Shown here piece by piece: positions 23,851-35,840 of a stretch of DNA of 64,000 nucleotides. Under the pieces are notes generated by a model. The model was not told where the DNA came from, searched no databases, and saw only the letters and a program-made list of their open reading frames with translations. This DNA comes from Amborella trichopoda (lineage: Eukaryota > Streptophyta > Magnoliopsida > Amborellales > Amborellaceae): NCBI RefSeq assembly GCF_000471905.2, contig NW_006496103.1, forward strand, positions 541,552 to 605,551. Reading direction: 5' to 3'. Position numbers and translations under genes: made by a program. Position 1 is the first letter of the stretch. The number at the start of each line of letters is the position of its first letter.

Positions 23851-24265
23851 CGACACAGATGAGCACCGATCAAAGGCTCTTTTGTTCTCTATTCAAGACA
23901 AAGAGACCCAGACCAAATGGGAATAATGCCCTCCGATACGACACTCAATTGCTAGACGAGCCTGATTTTGACTGACAAGTTCCGTACAAAATCGTCAGCT
24001 TTAGAATCCCAAACAGTCCACACGAGGGTGAGGACATCAACAAGATCCCTCAAAAAAATCTCTTCTCCCCTTAAAGTCTCCACGAATAGACGTGTACATT
24101 GCATCCAAACATCTACACATCCTAGTTGCACCATTGCATGAATCTCCTCGACGTTCACGTGGTCCTGTGGCTAGGAAGAAAAAAAGTAATGAAGCCAAAG
24201 GAAATTTTTCGAATGTCATCCTTCTCGCTTCTCTTGAAGCACAACATTTGGCGAGGCAAGCTATT
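23851..24265. other. Element A 3' end before LTR1
   Basis: No coding sequence. A clear polypurine tract next to the LTR start was not found, so this junction may be rearranged. Confidence 0.4.
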
Positions 24266-25574
24266 TGAATGCATTTTTCAGCAATTTGGTCCTTGATGTG
24301 GAATAAAGAGGAAGCGGGTCAATAAAGCCTACAAAACAGTGGAAATTTCAACAGTCTCAAAATGGCCCCATAATTGGTCAAAGATCTTCATAGGTACTTC
24401 AAAAGGCCACCTTCCAAGTTTCAAATTAGACATATCTAAGGCAGCAAACACAAAGAAACAAATTCAGAAAAATCGGCCTTTAGCATCTTGAAATGGACCC
24501 TGTAACTAAAAATATATTTTTGGTGGTCAAATTGCTTTGGGACCACCGCCATTGGATTTGAAACGGTCGAAAACCCCTATGGGTCAAGTTTTGGCTCAAT
24601 CGAGTAATCCAAGACAAAGTTATGGGTAAAATACTGAAAAGGGGTAGGTCGCACACTATTCCCATATGGCCACCATACACCAAAATACTATTAAAGGTCG
24701 TTCGTTTTCACAGTCACGGATAGTGACTTTCGGGGCCCATATCTCACTCATTTTGAGTCGGAACACCCTCAAATTTTGTGAGCGTATTCATCTTGTTAAG
24801 ACGAGCGTTTTGATATGTGGTACGCCTTGTGACAATGCCTGAGCAGGTAGAAAAACTAGAAAGAAGTTACTGATCCATGAAGAGAGTTGCAGAAAATTTA
24901 GCAGCAGTATGTCCCACTCTGGCGGCCAAATCACGACACTCGCGTATCCGATAGACACGAAACCAATTGCATTATGTGCTAAGCTCCGAGGCTATCTCTG
25001 GTCTAAACCTCGAGTAAGATGAGCGTTTCGACTTTACACATGGAGGTGTCGAAGCTGCTGTAAATTTTGGCCGCCGAATTTCAAGATTCCTGCCAAAAAC
25101 TCAAGACGACGAAATATTCATCCAGACATGAAATCGAGTTGCGTTTATTGTAACCCTATTGTGACATCATGCTCAATGTGATTTAATGAAGAGACTAAAG
25201 AAAAACATCAAGAAACAAGCACACTATCGATCCAAAGTTTTCAAGATTCATCCAAAATTCAAGTCTCATGATCACGGCTTAAAAACAAGATTCATGGCTC
25301 GAAGTTAGTATCAAATCGATCGCCATACCGAGCCTTACAAGAAAACAATCATGTTTCGATCCAATGGGCATCAGAGTAATCCCAGATCAATCATGGAAGA
25401 TCACGCAATTTCTCGGGCAGCAACAGGGACTGTTATAAAATTCCACGCATTGTTAGGTAGGGGCAAAACAATCCTTTTGCACCCATTTTTAGAATTTCTT
25501 TAAATTCAATTAAATTGTAATTATCTTCAATTCTAGGTAGTTTTGGGGCTTGCACCCATGTTTGGGCCCAATTC

Positions 25575-25584
25575 TATATAAATA
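25575..25584 (+). promoter_or_regulatory. TATA box of LTR1
   Basis: TATATAAATA preceded by a G+C-richer GGGCCCAATTC. The same element stands at 46583 in LTR3 and, altered, near 33316 in LTR2. Transcription would start about 30 bases downstream and run into the CT-rich tract. Confidence 0.65.
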
Positions 25585-25669
25585 TGCAAAACTTCATTGT
25601 AAAAGGACAATCGGTTCAACTTTAATTCATTCAATAAAATTTTGCTTATTACTTGAGTTCGTGGGTGCA

Positions 25670-26100
25670 TCTTGAAGAGAGAGAGAGAGGAGAGAGAAGA
25701 AAAGGGTCGGTACCCCTTGATAAGGTAACTTTCTCTCTCCTCCTCTCTTTCTCTCTCCTCTTTTCTCTCTCATGTCTTTCTCTCTCTTCTTTTCATCTCT
25801 ATCTCTCTTTCTCTCTCTTACTTTCTCATCTCTATCTGTTTCCTCTCTTCTCATCTCTATCTCTCTTTCTCTCCTCTTCTTTATCTCTATCTCTCTTTCT
25901 CCTTCTCTTTTCTCTCTCATCTCTTTCTACCTTCTTCTCATCTCTATCCCTCTTTCTCTCTTCCTTTCTCATATATATCTTTTTCTCTCCCTCTCCATCT
26001 CTCCCCTCTCCATCTCTCTTACTCTCTATTTCTTCTCCTCTTTATCTTTCTCTTCATCCTCTGGTCTGTCATATCTGTCTTCCCGTACTTTTGTTTCTTT
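25670..26100 (+). repeat. GA run and polypyrimidine tract of LTR1
   Basis: A short GA run and the word GGTACCCCTTGATAAGGTAA are followed by about 380 bases of CTCT/CTTT sequence. It gives long Ser/Leu/Phe-rich translations that are not genes. Confidence 0.85.
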
Positions 26101-26149
26101 TCTCTTTTGGCCCATGGCAAGGCTCTATTAAAAACTATGTCTTTCCTAT

Positions 26150-26570
26150 CTTCTTCTTCTAACACAGTCAGTGGAGGTTTAGCGGTTCATGTGTCCCCTC
26201 TCTCTTCTTCTTCTGACACAACCGATGAAGGACTAGCACCCCTGTGTCCCCTCGCTTTTCTTCTTCTAATCCAGCTGATGAAGCTTAGCACCGCCAATGT
26301 TCTCACTCCTCTTCTTCCAACACAGTCAGCAAAGGCTTAGCACCGTCTATGTCCTCTCTCTCTTCTGTGTCTAACACAGCCGACGAAGCTTAGCACCGCC
26401 TGTGTCTTCTCATGCCTCTTCTCCCACCACGGCCGGCGAATGCCTAGTGCCGCCTGTGTCTCCTTCTTTCTCTCTCTTCTGTCACACTGGCGGAGGCACA
26501 TTACCACCTGCGCCTTCACCTTCTTTTCCCTACTCGTCATAGTCAATGGGGACATATCGCCGACTAAGTT
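26150..26570 (+). repeat. Stem-loop tandem array in LTR1, about 7-8 units
   Basis: Units of about 60 bases have ACACAGCCGACGAAGCTTAG followed by CACCGCCTGTGT or variants, so that ACACAG pairs with CTGTGT around a GAAGCTTAGC-like centre. Units are separated by CTCTTCTTCT spacers. Confidence 0.65.
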
Positions 26571-27424
26571 TCTTTCTCCTCCTCTCATTGCCATTTGGGT
26601 TTGCCATCTGTGTTTGTCTTTGCCCCTTCTTTCTATCCTCTCTCACACTCTTCTCCTCCTTTCTTTCTCTTCCTCCCATTATTTTTATTCCCTTCCCCTT
26701 CTTCTCTTCTCCCCCTTTCTGATCTTTTTCTTTTTCTTTCTCTCACTCTTTCGTTTGATTAAGAAGGGTCGAGATTAGCCTTCCATGGTAGTCTTGTCGT
26801 TTAGCCATAATGTTGTAGTGCCAATCAGAGTTACTGTGCCCGCTTTATTGCCACAATAGACTAGTCATTCATGTCTAGCTAGTCAGTATTGGTATTATCG
26901 TCTAGTAGTAATTATGTTGAGCCTGTCTGAGTTACGGAGCCCATTTTACTGCCACGTCAGGTCAATTACTTACCGGTTTAGTCATTGTGTTGATCTCCCT
27001 GCTTGATCAAATTCTTCTCTCCCCCATCTTTCTTCTCTCACTCTTCTTTTCCTCTTCTTGAATGTGCACACCCGTGTACGTTCACCAAAAAGGCAAGGTG
27101 AGGTCTGTTGACCCACCTGTCTTATAGCATTTTCCATATGTGTGTGATTGTAGAAAACAGGAGAATACAAGCCATGGGAGGCGATTCTGAACCAGTTTTA
27201 CTACTGAGGGGCTTTCTTTGTGATCTAAGTGGGCGTCCAGATGAGCCAGCCCGAGTAAGTCCTGAACCCACCTTAAATTCCTCTCTCATTAGTTGGTCTA
27301 CCTGCCCTTGTTCTCAAATGAGGTTCTCGAGAGAGCGATCTCAAAGTACCGAGTGTCCCTAAAACCCGAGACGCATGTCGCCCGATCATCTAGATTCAGA
27401 AGGAGAGATCAAGGCACCTAACCA

Positions 27425-28030
27425 GTCCTGAGCTAAGCGACACTACCAGTGTCACCCAGACCAGACTACCCAGAAAGGTCAGTTTTTTCCTTCTAGAGGT
27501 TCCCCAGCTGTGTGGGCCAAGATTCCTGAATTTGGCCCAATTTGACTGGGTGACACTGCCAGTGTTGCCTAGACCCAGGACTCCCAGAATAACAGTTTGG
27601 GGGTGCCATTTCGCTGGCGATTGTAAGTTGCTCTTTGTAGTTGATCCCCTGTCTATATAATCGAATTTTCTTGATGAGGGGGGCTGCTCAGAGAAAGCTT
27701 AGGTTAGAAAGAAAATCCTAACTTTGAACCCTAAGTCGGATAACCATAAACCATTAAAGCTTAGACTTAGAAACCCTATCCTTCTAAGCCATTCTTTCAG
27801 AAAACCCCCTTCAACCAGTTAAAGCCTGGTCAACATCTGGAGTCAGAGAGACAATAGGATGTCGGTTCTGATACAGGCGAGCTCGCGAAGGCTCAAGATC
27901 CCAGGCCATCTGGCTCGATCGGGTATATTTCTTTACTCTTTCTTGTTTCTTTTTTAATTTAATTCATTTTAATTAGTATTTCAATACTTCATTGCTTTTA
28001 ATTGGTGTCTCATATTCTCGAATCAATGCT
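27425..28030 (+). mobile_element. LTR end of another retroelement, truncated by LTR1
   Basis: A TATA-like TCTATATAATCG occurs near 27653. The segment ends just before a PBS-like TGGCGCTGCCACTGAT at about 28029. There is no similarity to LTR1-3. The 5' portion is missing because LTR1 ends at 27424. An imperfect direct repeat of CACTACCAGTGTCACCCAGA occurs near 27440 and 27550. Confidence 0.5.
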
Positions 28031-28700
28031 GGCGCTGCCACTGATCTGAGAGCAGATCCACTCATTTTCGGGTAGATCTAACCCGAGATCAGAATTCTAT
28101 TTTCCCCACTCTCTTTCATCTTCTTTTAAAATCAGTTTGTGGTTTTCAGATCTGAGGGGTCTTCATTTGAAGATTGTTCTGATTTGCACTATAAAGAATG
28201 TGTAAGGGCATGTGTGTGTGTGTGTGCACGTGGTGCACAAGATATGGATTTTCAAAATTATTTTAGTGACATGGACTTGAGAAATTATATGATTTGATAA
28301 TCAAAAATAAATTTTTGTGCATTGTATTGTGATCGGTGGGGGATTCTTAAGGAGGGACACCTTATGACATGAAATGGGTGCATACCTCCCTTATTAGTGA
28401 CATGTCATGAAACTTGGAGTGTGAATCAAGTTTCAATATAAGAGAAAGGAGAAGAGTGTGAGACGCCCCACTCATTTGATTTTTTAAATAGAGAGGTTGT
28501 ATCAAATGTTTTTCAAAATGAATGGTGATAAGATCGTTCAAAATGAAATTAGGGTTTCAATGACAATTGTGATAGTATGGGAAATTTGGAGGTGACGTTA
28601 GGGCATATAGTGATATGGTGATTAGATCCACACCAGTCAATGATAACAAAGTATGATGATGGAAGGCTAGGTCTCTAGCCTCTCTCGACCTTTAGATTGT
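28031..28700 (+). other. Probable retroelement leader, non-coding
   Basis: Follows the PBS-like site, contains a short TG run near 28208-28226 and no recognisable coding sequence on either strand. It ends abruptly at the RT of element C on the opposite strand. Confidence 0.4.
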
Positions 28701-29310
28701 TTAAATGGCACATATTTTGGTTGGGTCTCTTTCGATCCCTCGGTTCCTTACAATGAAGCCTAGAAATTTCCCTAATTTCACCTCAAAGGTGCACTTCAAG
28801 GGGTTCATCTTTTTTTGATGTCTCCTCAGCCTTCTAAACACGACTTCTGGATCCGAGAGGTGAGAGGACCAATGCTTCGACTCGACGAGCAGGTCATCGA
28901 CATAGCATTCCACGATGTCTTGTAGTTTGTCTTCAAATATAATTGTCATGACGCATTGGTAAGTGGCTTCAACATTCTTCAATCCAATGGTCATCACCTT
29001 GTAACAATATATCTTCTTCGTGGTCCTTAAGGTTGTCAATTCTTTGTTTTTTAGAGCCATCTTGATTTTATTGTAGCCGTAATATCCATCCATAAACCAG
29101 AAGATTTCACATGCTACAATCGAATCAATCATGATTTCGGTGAGAGGCCAAGGGAAGTCGTCTTTGGGACAAGCTGAGTTAAGGTTATGAAAATTGATGC
29201 ATACCCTTATCTGCCCATTCTTCTTTTTGACTGATACAATATTAGCAAGCCATTTAGGGTATAAGACTTCCCTAATGAATCTGGCTTCAAGTAATTTGTT
29301 AACCTCGACC
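28701..29310 (-). pseudogene. Element C reverse transcriptase, partial
   Basis: The minus strand reads YPKWLANIVSVKKKNGQIRV, CPKDDFPWPLTEIMIDS, WFMDGYYGYNKIKMA, the intact catalytic CYVDDLLVE (YVDD at 28893-28904) and KFLGFIVRNRGIE. The piece 29132-28701 is open. It stops about 20 residues after the FLGFIV motif where the unrelated plus-strand leader begins. It is better preserved than the RT of element A. Confidence 0.9.
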
Positions 29311-30250
29311 TCAATCTGGGGAGGTATATATGAATGGAACTTCCCTCTGAGCTTGTTTTACCATGGCGACAAGCTTGTGTGTTGCCACGGTGGGGTCCAG
29401 CCCGGGCATCTCATAATAATTCCATGTAAAGATGTTTCGGTTAAGATGGAGGAAATCAAGATATTGCTCCCTTTCTTTTGGTTCCAAAGATGAACTTAGG
29501 AAGCTGGGCCAGTGATCTCCTTCTTCACTCAACTCAACTTTTACCAGCTCGTCGACTGTAGCCTGACCTTCATCCTCTAGTTGGCATGGGGCAGTCTCCA
29601 TCTCATCTTCTGAATCTGAACTCTGATTGTCGTGGCTATTAAAAGGAGCCTTATCGCATTGGACAGTCCACTTCCTTTTATTAACATTCTTTTAGCTAGT
29701 CCTAAAATTTAAGGTACACCCAAGCCCTTGAGTATCGAACTTCTTTTGGGATATGTCTTCAATTGCTTGAAAAGGTGATATCATCTCCTTTCTACCATTT
29801 AGGCGTCGATTGGTAGATGGGTCATAATTCATACTCCTCATGATTCTGTGAGTATGAGGGCTATAGAGGAACCATTATGGATTTGAAACTCTACCTTTCA
29901 AGGGGCAAGGCTCATACTACTCTTGCCATCCTTCTTTGAATCTCCTCTTCAAGAGATAATCGAGTATGCCATTTTTAGTCAGGTACAATGTCTTTGGATC
30001 GACGCTCACCAGAATGATGGTAGTGAGCGGCTTGGTTCCTTCTTCGACATCTAAGCATTCGAAGGCTTTGATCAATGCTTGGCCAATCCCATAATCTTCG
30101 TCAAAATCTCTCTTGCTCTCTGATTCTTTAATGAAGAGGGCCTCAGGATTCTCGAGATTATAGAATTTAACATCAGCATAATGGGACTCTACGTTGGTAA
30201 AGGGCTTTCAATCGGCATAGACTGTATGCTGCTTCCCTTCATGGAAATAT
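29311..30250 (-). pseudogene. Element C protease-RT linker
   Basis: Contains ATVDELVKVELSEEGDHWPS, KEREQYLDFLHLNRNIFTWN and YYEMPGLDP, the segment preceding RT in this family. The same text occurs twice in element D. Stops and frame changes occur upstream of 29601. Confidence 0.75.
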
Positions 30251-30540
30251 TTGCAGCATTATTGTAGAGTCAAGGGAATGACACCATTGTCATGTAACCA
30301 GGGGCGCCCTAATATTACATTGTAAGATGCCTCGATTTCAATGACTTGAAATGTCTCATAAGCCTCTAGGTCGCCAGTTCTGAGCTTTAATGTAATGCTC
30401 CCTACAACCCATTGGGTAGACTGGTTGAAACCTTGTATTACCATATGCCCTTCCTACAAGTTTTGGATATTCATACTGATTTCAGCATCCTCAGGGGAAG
30501 TAGATTTACAGCTAACCCACCATCGATCATTATCTGATTG
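30251..30540 (-). pseudogene. Element C aspartic protease
   Basis: IMIDGGLAVNLLPLRMLK gives the active-site region (DGG in place of DTG/DSG, as commonly seen in Tat-type proteases), followed after a short break by MVIQGFNQSTQWVVG and ASYNVILGRPWLHD. A stop near 30446 interrupts it. The family cleaves the gag-pol polyprotein. Confidence 0.8.
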
Positions 30541-31540
30541 ATGTGAATGTCGTGTAAGGTCCCCTCCATCATCAAAGGGAAATTATGAGGCTTCATCCCT
30601 AACTGCAGATCTACATCAAAAATGTGATTAGCATAAAGCCAAGCAAAACTACTGGGTCAAGTTCAACCTGGTCTGCCTCGTCTAGGAATTCTTCAAGAGA
30701 CGGGAAGGCTTGTATCAAAGCAGTTGGAAGTTCTTTTGAAAGAAAAGAGTGTCGTAGATGCTTACGGCGACCGAGATTCTTCTTAAATGAGTGGCCACAT
30801 CATAGTTGTCAGTCTTTCCATCTGGCGGCTGTTTCGAATGTCTAATAACATTGGAGCTTCGGCTCGTGCCTCCGTCATAAGCATAACGTTATTGGGGGCA
30901 ACGACTTTAGGTGGCTTGATCTTTGTAGTTTTCTTACCAGATCTCAACTTCAGCTGCATGGCTTGGGGCTTGGATTCAACCTCAACTACCAAAGTTACAT
31001 TGGCAGTTGTCCCAGAATGAGTTTCATCTGCTACTTTTGGCTCATGAAGACCATCCATCATCAAGGGTCTGAGCATAAAATCTTTCAAGGTAGAATGATG
31101 CCATACTGCTGAGTGAGAACCTACATCTTTGGTATTCTTTGTCTTCTTACCCCGGCTCGTAACATCCTGCAGCGTGGGAAGAGCTCCCACAGGTATGTTT
31201 GCTTAGGATAGTGCCACCTCCAGCTTTTGCAAACCAGCTCGTAACATCCTGACGCGTCAGGTTGCATGCACTTCGTCTCGCTATGGCTACCATAAGTGGT
31301 CCAGCCGTGCTCTGATAATTCCTCGGTATCAACTGAGGAGTTAAGAGTCCCATAATATTTTGAGAATTGCACGAACATCTCCAGTTGAGTACAACCTTCA
31401 ACCTTCTCCAACATAGGGACCTGATATGTCCGATGTTTAGGAGAAATAGGATCAATTATAATGATCCCCTCATTTATGTATCCATGTATAAATGCTTTAT
31501 AGGCGATCAATCCTCCAACATGTGAGTACAAGAACAATGG
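30541..31540 (-). pseudogene. Element C gag-protease linker
   Basis: Fragments such as HHSTLKDFMLRPLMMDGLH and VESKPQAMQLKLRSGKK correspond to MPPYPTLKDFMPRPLMMNN and related text in element D. A segment around 31190-31260 carries two imperfect copies of AGCTCGTAACATCCTG, a local duplication. Confidence 0.65.
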
Positions 31541-32014
31541 TTTTGGCAGTAAGGGGCTCCTTCAGAGGAGGTCATCTTTTTTTATGCTCTCCACCTTTTC
31601 ACAAGGGGTATAAGTGCCATAACCAGGAGACTCCAATATATGGTTAGTACCATGGCTTTATCAAAGTCATAGGGCCCCTGATATAGGAGGTTCTCAGCTA
31701 TAGGTTGGGGTGGATTCGCCCATCACAAAAGAAACCATGTTGGCCGTAGCGGTCTCAGCCTCTAGTATTTCTTGCTCAGTACACATGAGCTTTCCATCCT
31801 TGATGAGACCTTCAATGATATCCTTTAAAGGATAACAATATTTTATTAGATGTCCTCCCATCCGATGATATGGACAGTAGTCGGTTGGATCAGTTTGATT
31901 GACTTATTCAGGATATCTTGTTGCGAGAGGCATAATGGTCCCAACTGCTTGAACCTTTTTTATGGTCTCAGGAACCTAGTTTTTATTGAAGGAATACTCC
32001 CTTTTAGGGTTGTT
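31541..32014 (-). pseudogene. Element C gag C-terminus
   Basis: The minus strand gives DPTDYCPYHRMGGHLIKYC followed by PLKDIIEGLIKDGKL, that is Cys-x2-His-x4-His-x4-Cys and the following helix usual in this group. Gag is cut off to the right by LTR2. Confidence 0.75.
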
Positions 32015-33414
32015 TGAACACATTTTTCAACACCTTGTGTCCCCAATGCGAAATAAAAAGGAAGCGAGTTAATAAGGCCCTGACATAAAATGGAAGGTTT
32101 TACAATCTCATAATTGCCTTAAAACGGATGAAAATGTTCTTAAGGACTTCAAAAGGCCACTTGCCAAGTGTCGTCGTAATCCAACATGTCTAAGGTAGTA
32201 CATATGAAGAAACAATTCCAAAGACCTCTAGCATTCTGAAATGGACCGCATAACTGGAACCCTATTTTCGGTGCATCAAATGGATGTGAGACCATCGCAT
32301 TATATCTGACATGAATGAAAACCACTAGGGGACAAGTTTCAGCTTAAACAAATATCCCAGGACAAAGTTAAGGGTGAAACATAAAAAGGGGTAGGCCGCA
32401 CACTATTCCCGTGCAGCTTCTTTACACCAATCTCCATTAAAAGAGACTGGTTTGCACAGTCACAAGTAGTAATTTTGGAGACTTGTATCTCATTCGTTTT
32501 TAGTGGAATCGACACCAAACATTTTGAAGCGTGTTCGTCCCGTCAAGACGAGCGTTTTGATATGTGGCACATCCCGTGACGATGTCTGAGTAGGGAGAAA
32601 AGCTAGAGGGAAGTTGACGATTCGTGAAGACAGCTGCAGGAAATTCAGCAGCAATACGTCTTCCTCGAGCGGCCAAATCATGGCGCTCGTGTATCTGATC
32701 TATGCAAAACCAGTTGTATTGCGTGCGTAAGGCATGAGGCTACATCTAGGCCGAACTTCGCACGTGATGAACGGTCGGATTTCACTCACGAAGCCAATAA
32801 AATTGTTAAAAATTTTGGCCGTCTAAATTCAAGATCAGGCCAAAAACCCATTTTAGCAAAATCTTTGTTCGGGCACAAAATCAAGCTGCATTTATTGCAA
32901 CGCCATCGTGACGGCATGCCCAATGCAATTCAGTGAAGAATCACCAAAAAACATCAAGAAACGAGTGCACTATCGATTCAAAGTTTTCAAGATTCGCTCA
33001 AATTTCAAGTCGCATGATTGTGGCTTAAAAACACGATCCATGGCTCGAAGTTGGTACCAAATTGATTATCATGCCGGGCCCAATGAGAAAGTAATCATCT
33101 TTTGTCAAAACAGGAGCCGGAGCAACCTCGAATCATCCGTGAAATATCATAAACATTCTAGGATAGCAGTATGGACTGTTTTATAATTTTAAGTATTATT
33201 TGGTTAGGGAAAAACCATCATTTTACACCCATTTTTATACTTTATTTTAATTCAAATAAATTGTAATTATCATCAATTAAGTCAGATTTTGGGCATCCCC
33301 CATGTTTTAAGATCAGGTCTACAAATATAACGCTATACCCTATCGTAAAGGACCTTCGTTCTACCTTCATTCTGATTAAGAAAAATTGAGAGTTAGTTTT
33401 GATTGAGGGTCATG

Positions 33415-33920
33415 TCTAGGAGAGAGATAGAGAGAGAGAGAGAGAGGAGAGAAGAAAAGTCTAGTACCCCTCGATGAAGGTAACTTTCTCTCTCCTCTTC
33501 TTTCTTTCTCTCTCTTCTTCTATATTTCTCTTTCTTTCTCCTCATCCCTCTGTCTCTTTGTCCTCTTCCTCTACTCTCTGTCTCAAACACGCGCGGCAGT
33601 GACCATCGTTGTGCGTATCTCTCTTTCTTTCTCGCTCTTCTTTTGTCATTCTCTCTTCCTCTTTCTGCTTCTCTCTTCACTCTCAATATACAAAGCAGTA
33701 GGCACTGCTATGCAGGTCTCTCTTCCCCTTCTTTTCACTTTTCTCTGTGTTCTCTTTCCTCTCTCTTCTCCTCTCTTTCCTAATCTTCTTCTTTCCCTTT
33801 TCTTCTCTCTACTTTCCCTTTGTCTTTTTTTTTTCTCTTTCTTATCTCTCTATATTTTTCTTTCTCATCTCCGTCTTTCCTTCTCTCTCTATTCTTTCCT
33901 TTCTCTTTCTTCTCCAGTGA
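33415..33920 (+). repeat. GA run and polypyrimidine tract of LTR2, first part
   Basis: A GAGAGAGA run and CTAGTACCCCTCGATGAAGG word, as in LTR1 and LTR3, precede about 400 bases of CT-rich sequence interrupted by two isolated stem-loop-like units near 33590 and 33690. Confidence 0.8.
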
Positions 33921-34585
33921 TGCACGATGATGCCCATTGCCGAGCATGACATCCTCCTTCTTTTCTTATCTCTAGAACATGCACAGTTAGTCGGGCCTCA
34001 ACCCGAGTGACGGGCCAGGCCTTTTGTCAGAGTTTCTTCTCCTTCATGTCATGCACAACGATGCCCATCGCTGCGTGCGACATTTCATAACAAGGCCATA
34101 TAATTGGGCCATTTCCCAAGTGGAGGGTCGGGTCGTGTCCGAATCCTTTCGGACACACATGGCAATGGCTATCGCCGTGCGTGTGCTTCCTTCCCTCCGT
34201 GCCAACTCTCTTTCTCCTGTCATGGATGGTGGGATCTATCACCGTCCATGTTCTCTATTGTCCTCTCTTTCCTGTCATGAATGGAAGGACCTATCGCCGT
34301 CCATGTTCTCTCATTCTCTCTCTCCCTCATCATGGATAACAGAACGTATCGTCATCCATGTCCTCTTTTACTCTCTCTTTTCTATCATGGATGGAGAAGC
34401 CTATTGTCGTCCATGTTCTTTCTTTTTCTCTCTCCTCTGTCATGGATGATAGAACCCAATTACTATTCATGCTCCTTCTTTCTCTCTCCTCTATCATAGA
34501 TGACGGAACCCTATCGTCGTCTACGCTTCTTCTTTCTTTCTCTCTCCTCTGTCATGGACGGCGAAAGCCTATCACCGTCCACGCT
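33915..34585 (+). repeat. Stem-loop tandem array in LTR2, about 10 units
   Basis: Units of about 55-60 bases have the form TCATGGATGG..., a centre such as AGCCTATCGC, then CGTCCATG. The outer units near 34045 and 34157 use other stems (GCAC/GTGC and CACAC/GTGTG) around a similar centre. Spacers are CT-rich. Confidence 0.75.
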
Positions 34586-35090
34586 TCTTCCTTCTTTCTC
34601 TCATCTTTCTCTCTTATTTCTTATCTCTCTTCTTTCTTCTCTCTTTCTTTTCTCTCTTCTTTCTCTCTCTTCGTTCTCTCTTCTTCTTTCGCTCTCTTCT
34701 TCTTTCTCTCTCTTCTTCTCTCTCTCTCTTCATCCTCTTTCTTATCTCTTCTTTCTTTCTCTTCTTTCCTCTCTCTCTTCTTTCTTCTTCCTCCTCTTTT
34801 TTCTTTCTCTTTCTTCTCTCTTGCTTTCTCTTCTCCTCTTTCTCTTTTCTCTTCTTTTCTTCTCTTCTTCTTTCTTCCTCTTTCTCCTCCTTTCTTCTCT
34901 CTTTTCCTCTCCTCTTCTTCTTCATCTCTCTTCCCTCCTTTTTCCTCTCTTCTGCTCTTCCTTTTCTTTTTACCCCTCTCTTCTATTCTTTTCCTCTCTC
35001 TCTCTCTCTCCCTCTCTCTGCTTTCCTTTTTTTCTCCTTTCTTCTCTTCTCTCTCTTCTCTTTTATCTCTCTTTCTTCTTCCCCCTCGTT
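34586..35090 (+). repeat. Polypyrimidine tract of LTR2, second part
   Basis: About 500 bases almost purely C and T on the plus strand. It produces open frames of 249 and 197 codons rich in Ser, Leu and Phe, which are composition artefacts. Confidence 0.9.
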
Positions 35091-35821
35091 TGACTAATGG
35101 ATGCTAGTCTAGCACTGTCATGGTAGTCCTATCGTCGAGCAATATTGCCGCCATGCCGGTCTGAGTTACCGTGCCCGTATTGCTGTCGTGATAGGTTAGT
35201 CATTGTGCTAAGCTGGTTGGTGTTGGTTCTGTCATTGAGTAGCCGTGCCGGTTTGAGTTAGCGTGCCTGTCTTGCGACCATACTAGGTCAATCATCGTAC
35301 TGGTCTAGCTACTGTGTTAGTTTAGCCACCTGGTCAAATTTCTCTTTATTCTCTTCTATTTACTCTATCCTTTTTCTTCCTTCTACCTTCATCATCCCAA
35401 TGGTCATCCCATCATTCCTTTCTCTCCTTCCTTGAATGCGCACGCTTGTGTGTATTTGCCCAATGACAAGGTGGGATCCTTAGGCCCACTTGTCTTGTAA
35501 AATTAACCATGCGTGTGTGATTGCAGAAATAGGAGAGTACATGTCAAGGGTGGTGATTTCGAGCCAGTTGTAGGATTGGAGGGCTTTCCATAGTGATCTA
35601 AGAGGGCACCCACGCAAGTCAGCCCGAGTGAGTCATAGACCTAAGTGAGGTGTGTCCCGCCTCACACCAAATTCCTCTCTCACCGGTTGGTGTACCTACC
35701 TTTGTTTTGCAACAAGGTTCCCGAGAGAGCGGTCTCAAGTCTCGAGTTCTCTTTAAAACTCGAGATACGTGTCACCAGGTGATCCCGACCCAGAGGGCGA
35801 GATCGATGCATCTAACCAGCT

Positions 35822-35840
35822 TGGCGCCTCCACTGGGGAG
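35822..35840 (+). promoter_or_regulatory. Primer binding site of element B
   Basis: TGGCGCCTCCACTGGGGAG begins three bases after the LTR2 end. Its form resembles the tRNA-Arg-type PBS known from Tat/Ogre elements, with a difference near the 5' end; the tRNA assignment is inference. Confidence 0.65.

Larger units (their letters stand above)
14230..24265 (+). mobile_element. Element A: Tat-type Ty3/gypsy interior, degenerate
   Basis: The element runs from a 35-bp tandem array through a decayed pol to a very long 3' untranslated region that ends at LTR1 (24266-27424). Domain order RT, RNase H, second (archaeal-type) RNase H, integrase is diagnostic of the Tat lineage. The 5' LTR, PBS, gag and protease are not present in the window; the left side abuts the LINE. 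The segment at 14960-15140 matches the proline/lysine-rich segment of element B at 39545-39700 (PSSSKKHKK in A, PSSSSKKHKKSK in B), which shows they are the same family. Confidence 0.75.
24266..27424 (+). mobile_element. LTR1, long LTR of the element A/B family
   Basis: Starts TGAATGCATTTTTCAG and ends CCTAACCA, so it has the TG...CA ends of LTRs. It aligns with LTR2 along its length: AATAAAGAGGAAGCGGGT at the start, a promoter-proximal block, a GAGAGA/CT-rich tract, a stem-loop array, the block with GTCTGAGTTAC words and an AGACGCATGT..end block. The left edge could be a few bases off. Divergence from LTR2 is obvious by eye, implying an old insertion. Confidence 0.8.
28701..32014 (-). mobile_element. 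Element C: minus-strand Ty3/gypsy, truncated at both ends
   Basis: Reading from 32014 leftwards: gag C-terminus with a zinc-knuckle-like motif, a linker, protease, a protease-RT linker and the N-terminal two thirds of RT. RNase H, integrase and 3' LTR are absent on the left, gag N-terminus and 5' LTR on the right. LTR2 begins at about 32015 in the opposite orientation. Confidence 0.8.
32015..35818 (+). mobile_element. LTR2, 5' LTR of element B
   Basis: Begins TGAACACATTTTTCAA and ends TCTAACCA, immediately followed by a PBS. It is 3.8 kb, longer than LTR1 because of a larger pyrimidine tract and stem-loop array. Shared blocks with LTR1 include AAAAGGAAGCGAGTTAATAA at the start and GAGCGGTCTCAAGTCTCGAG near the end. 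It is in opposite orientation to element C, whose gag it interrupts. Confidence 0.85.

Noticed and set aside
25653-26162. Open frame of 169 codons and its minus-strand Arg/Glu-rich counterpart
   Set aside because: Polypyrimidine tract of LTR1; no domain, and the same pattern occurs in all CT tracts of the window.
34358-35107. Open frames of 249, 197 and 141 codons
   Set aside because: They are translations of a nearly pure CT tract and the stem-loop array in LTR2. Composition is Ser/Leu/Phe only, and stop codons are simply rare in such sequence.
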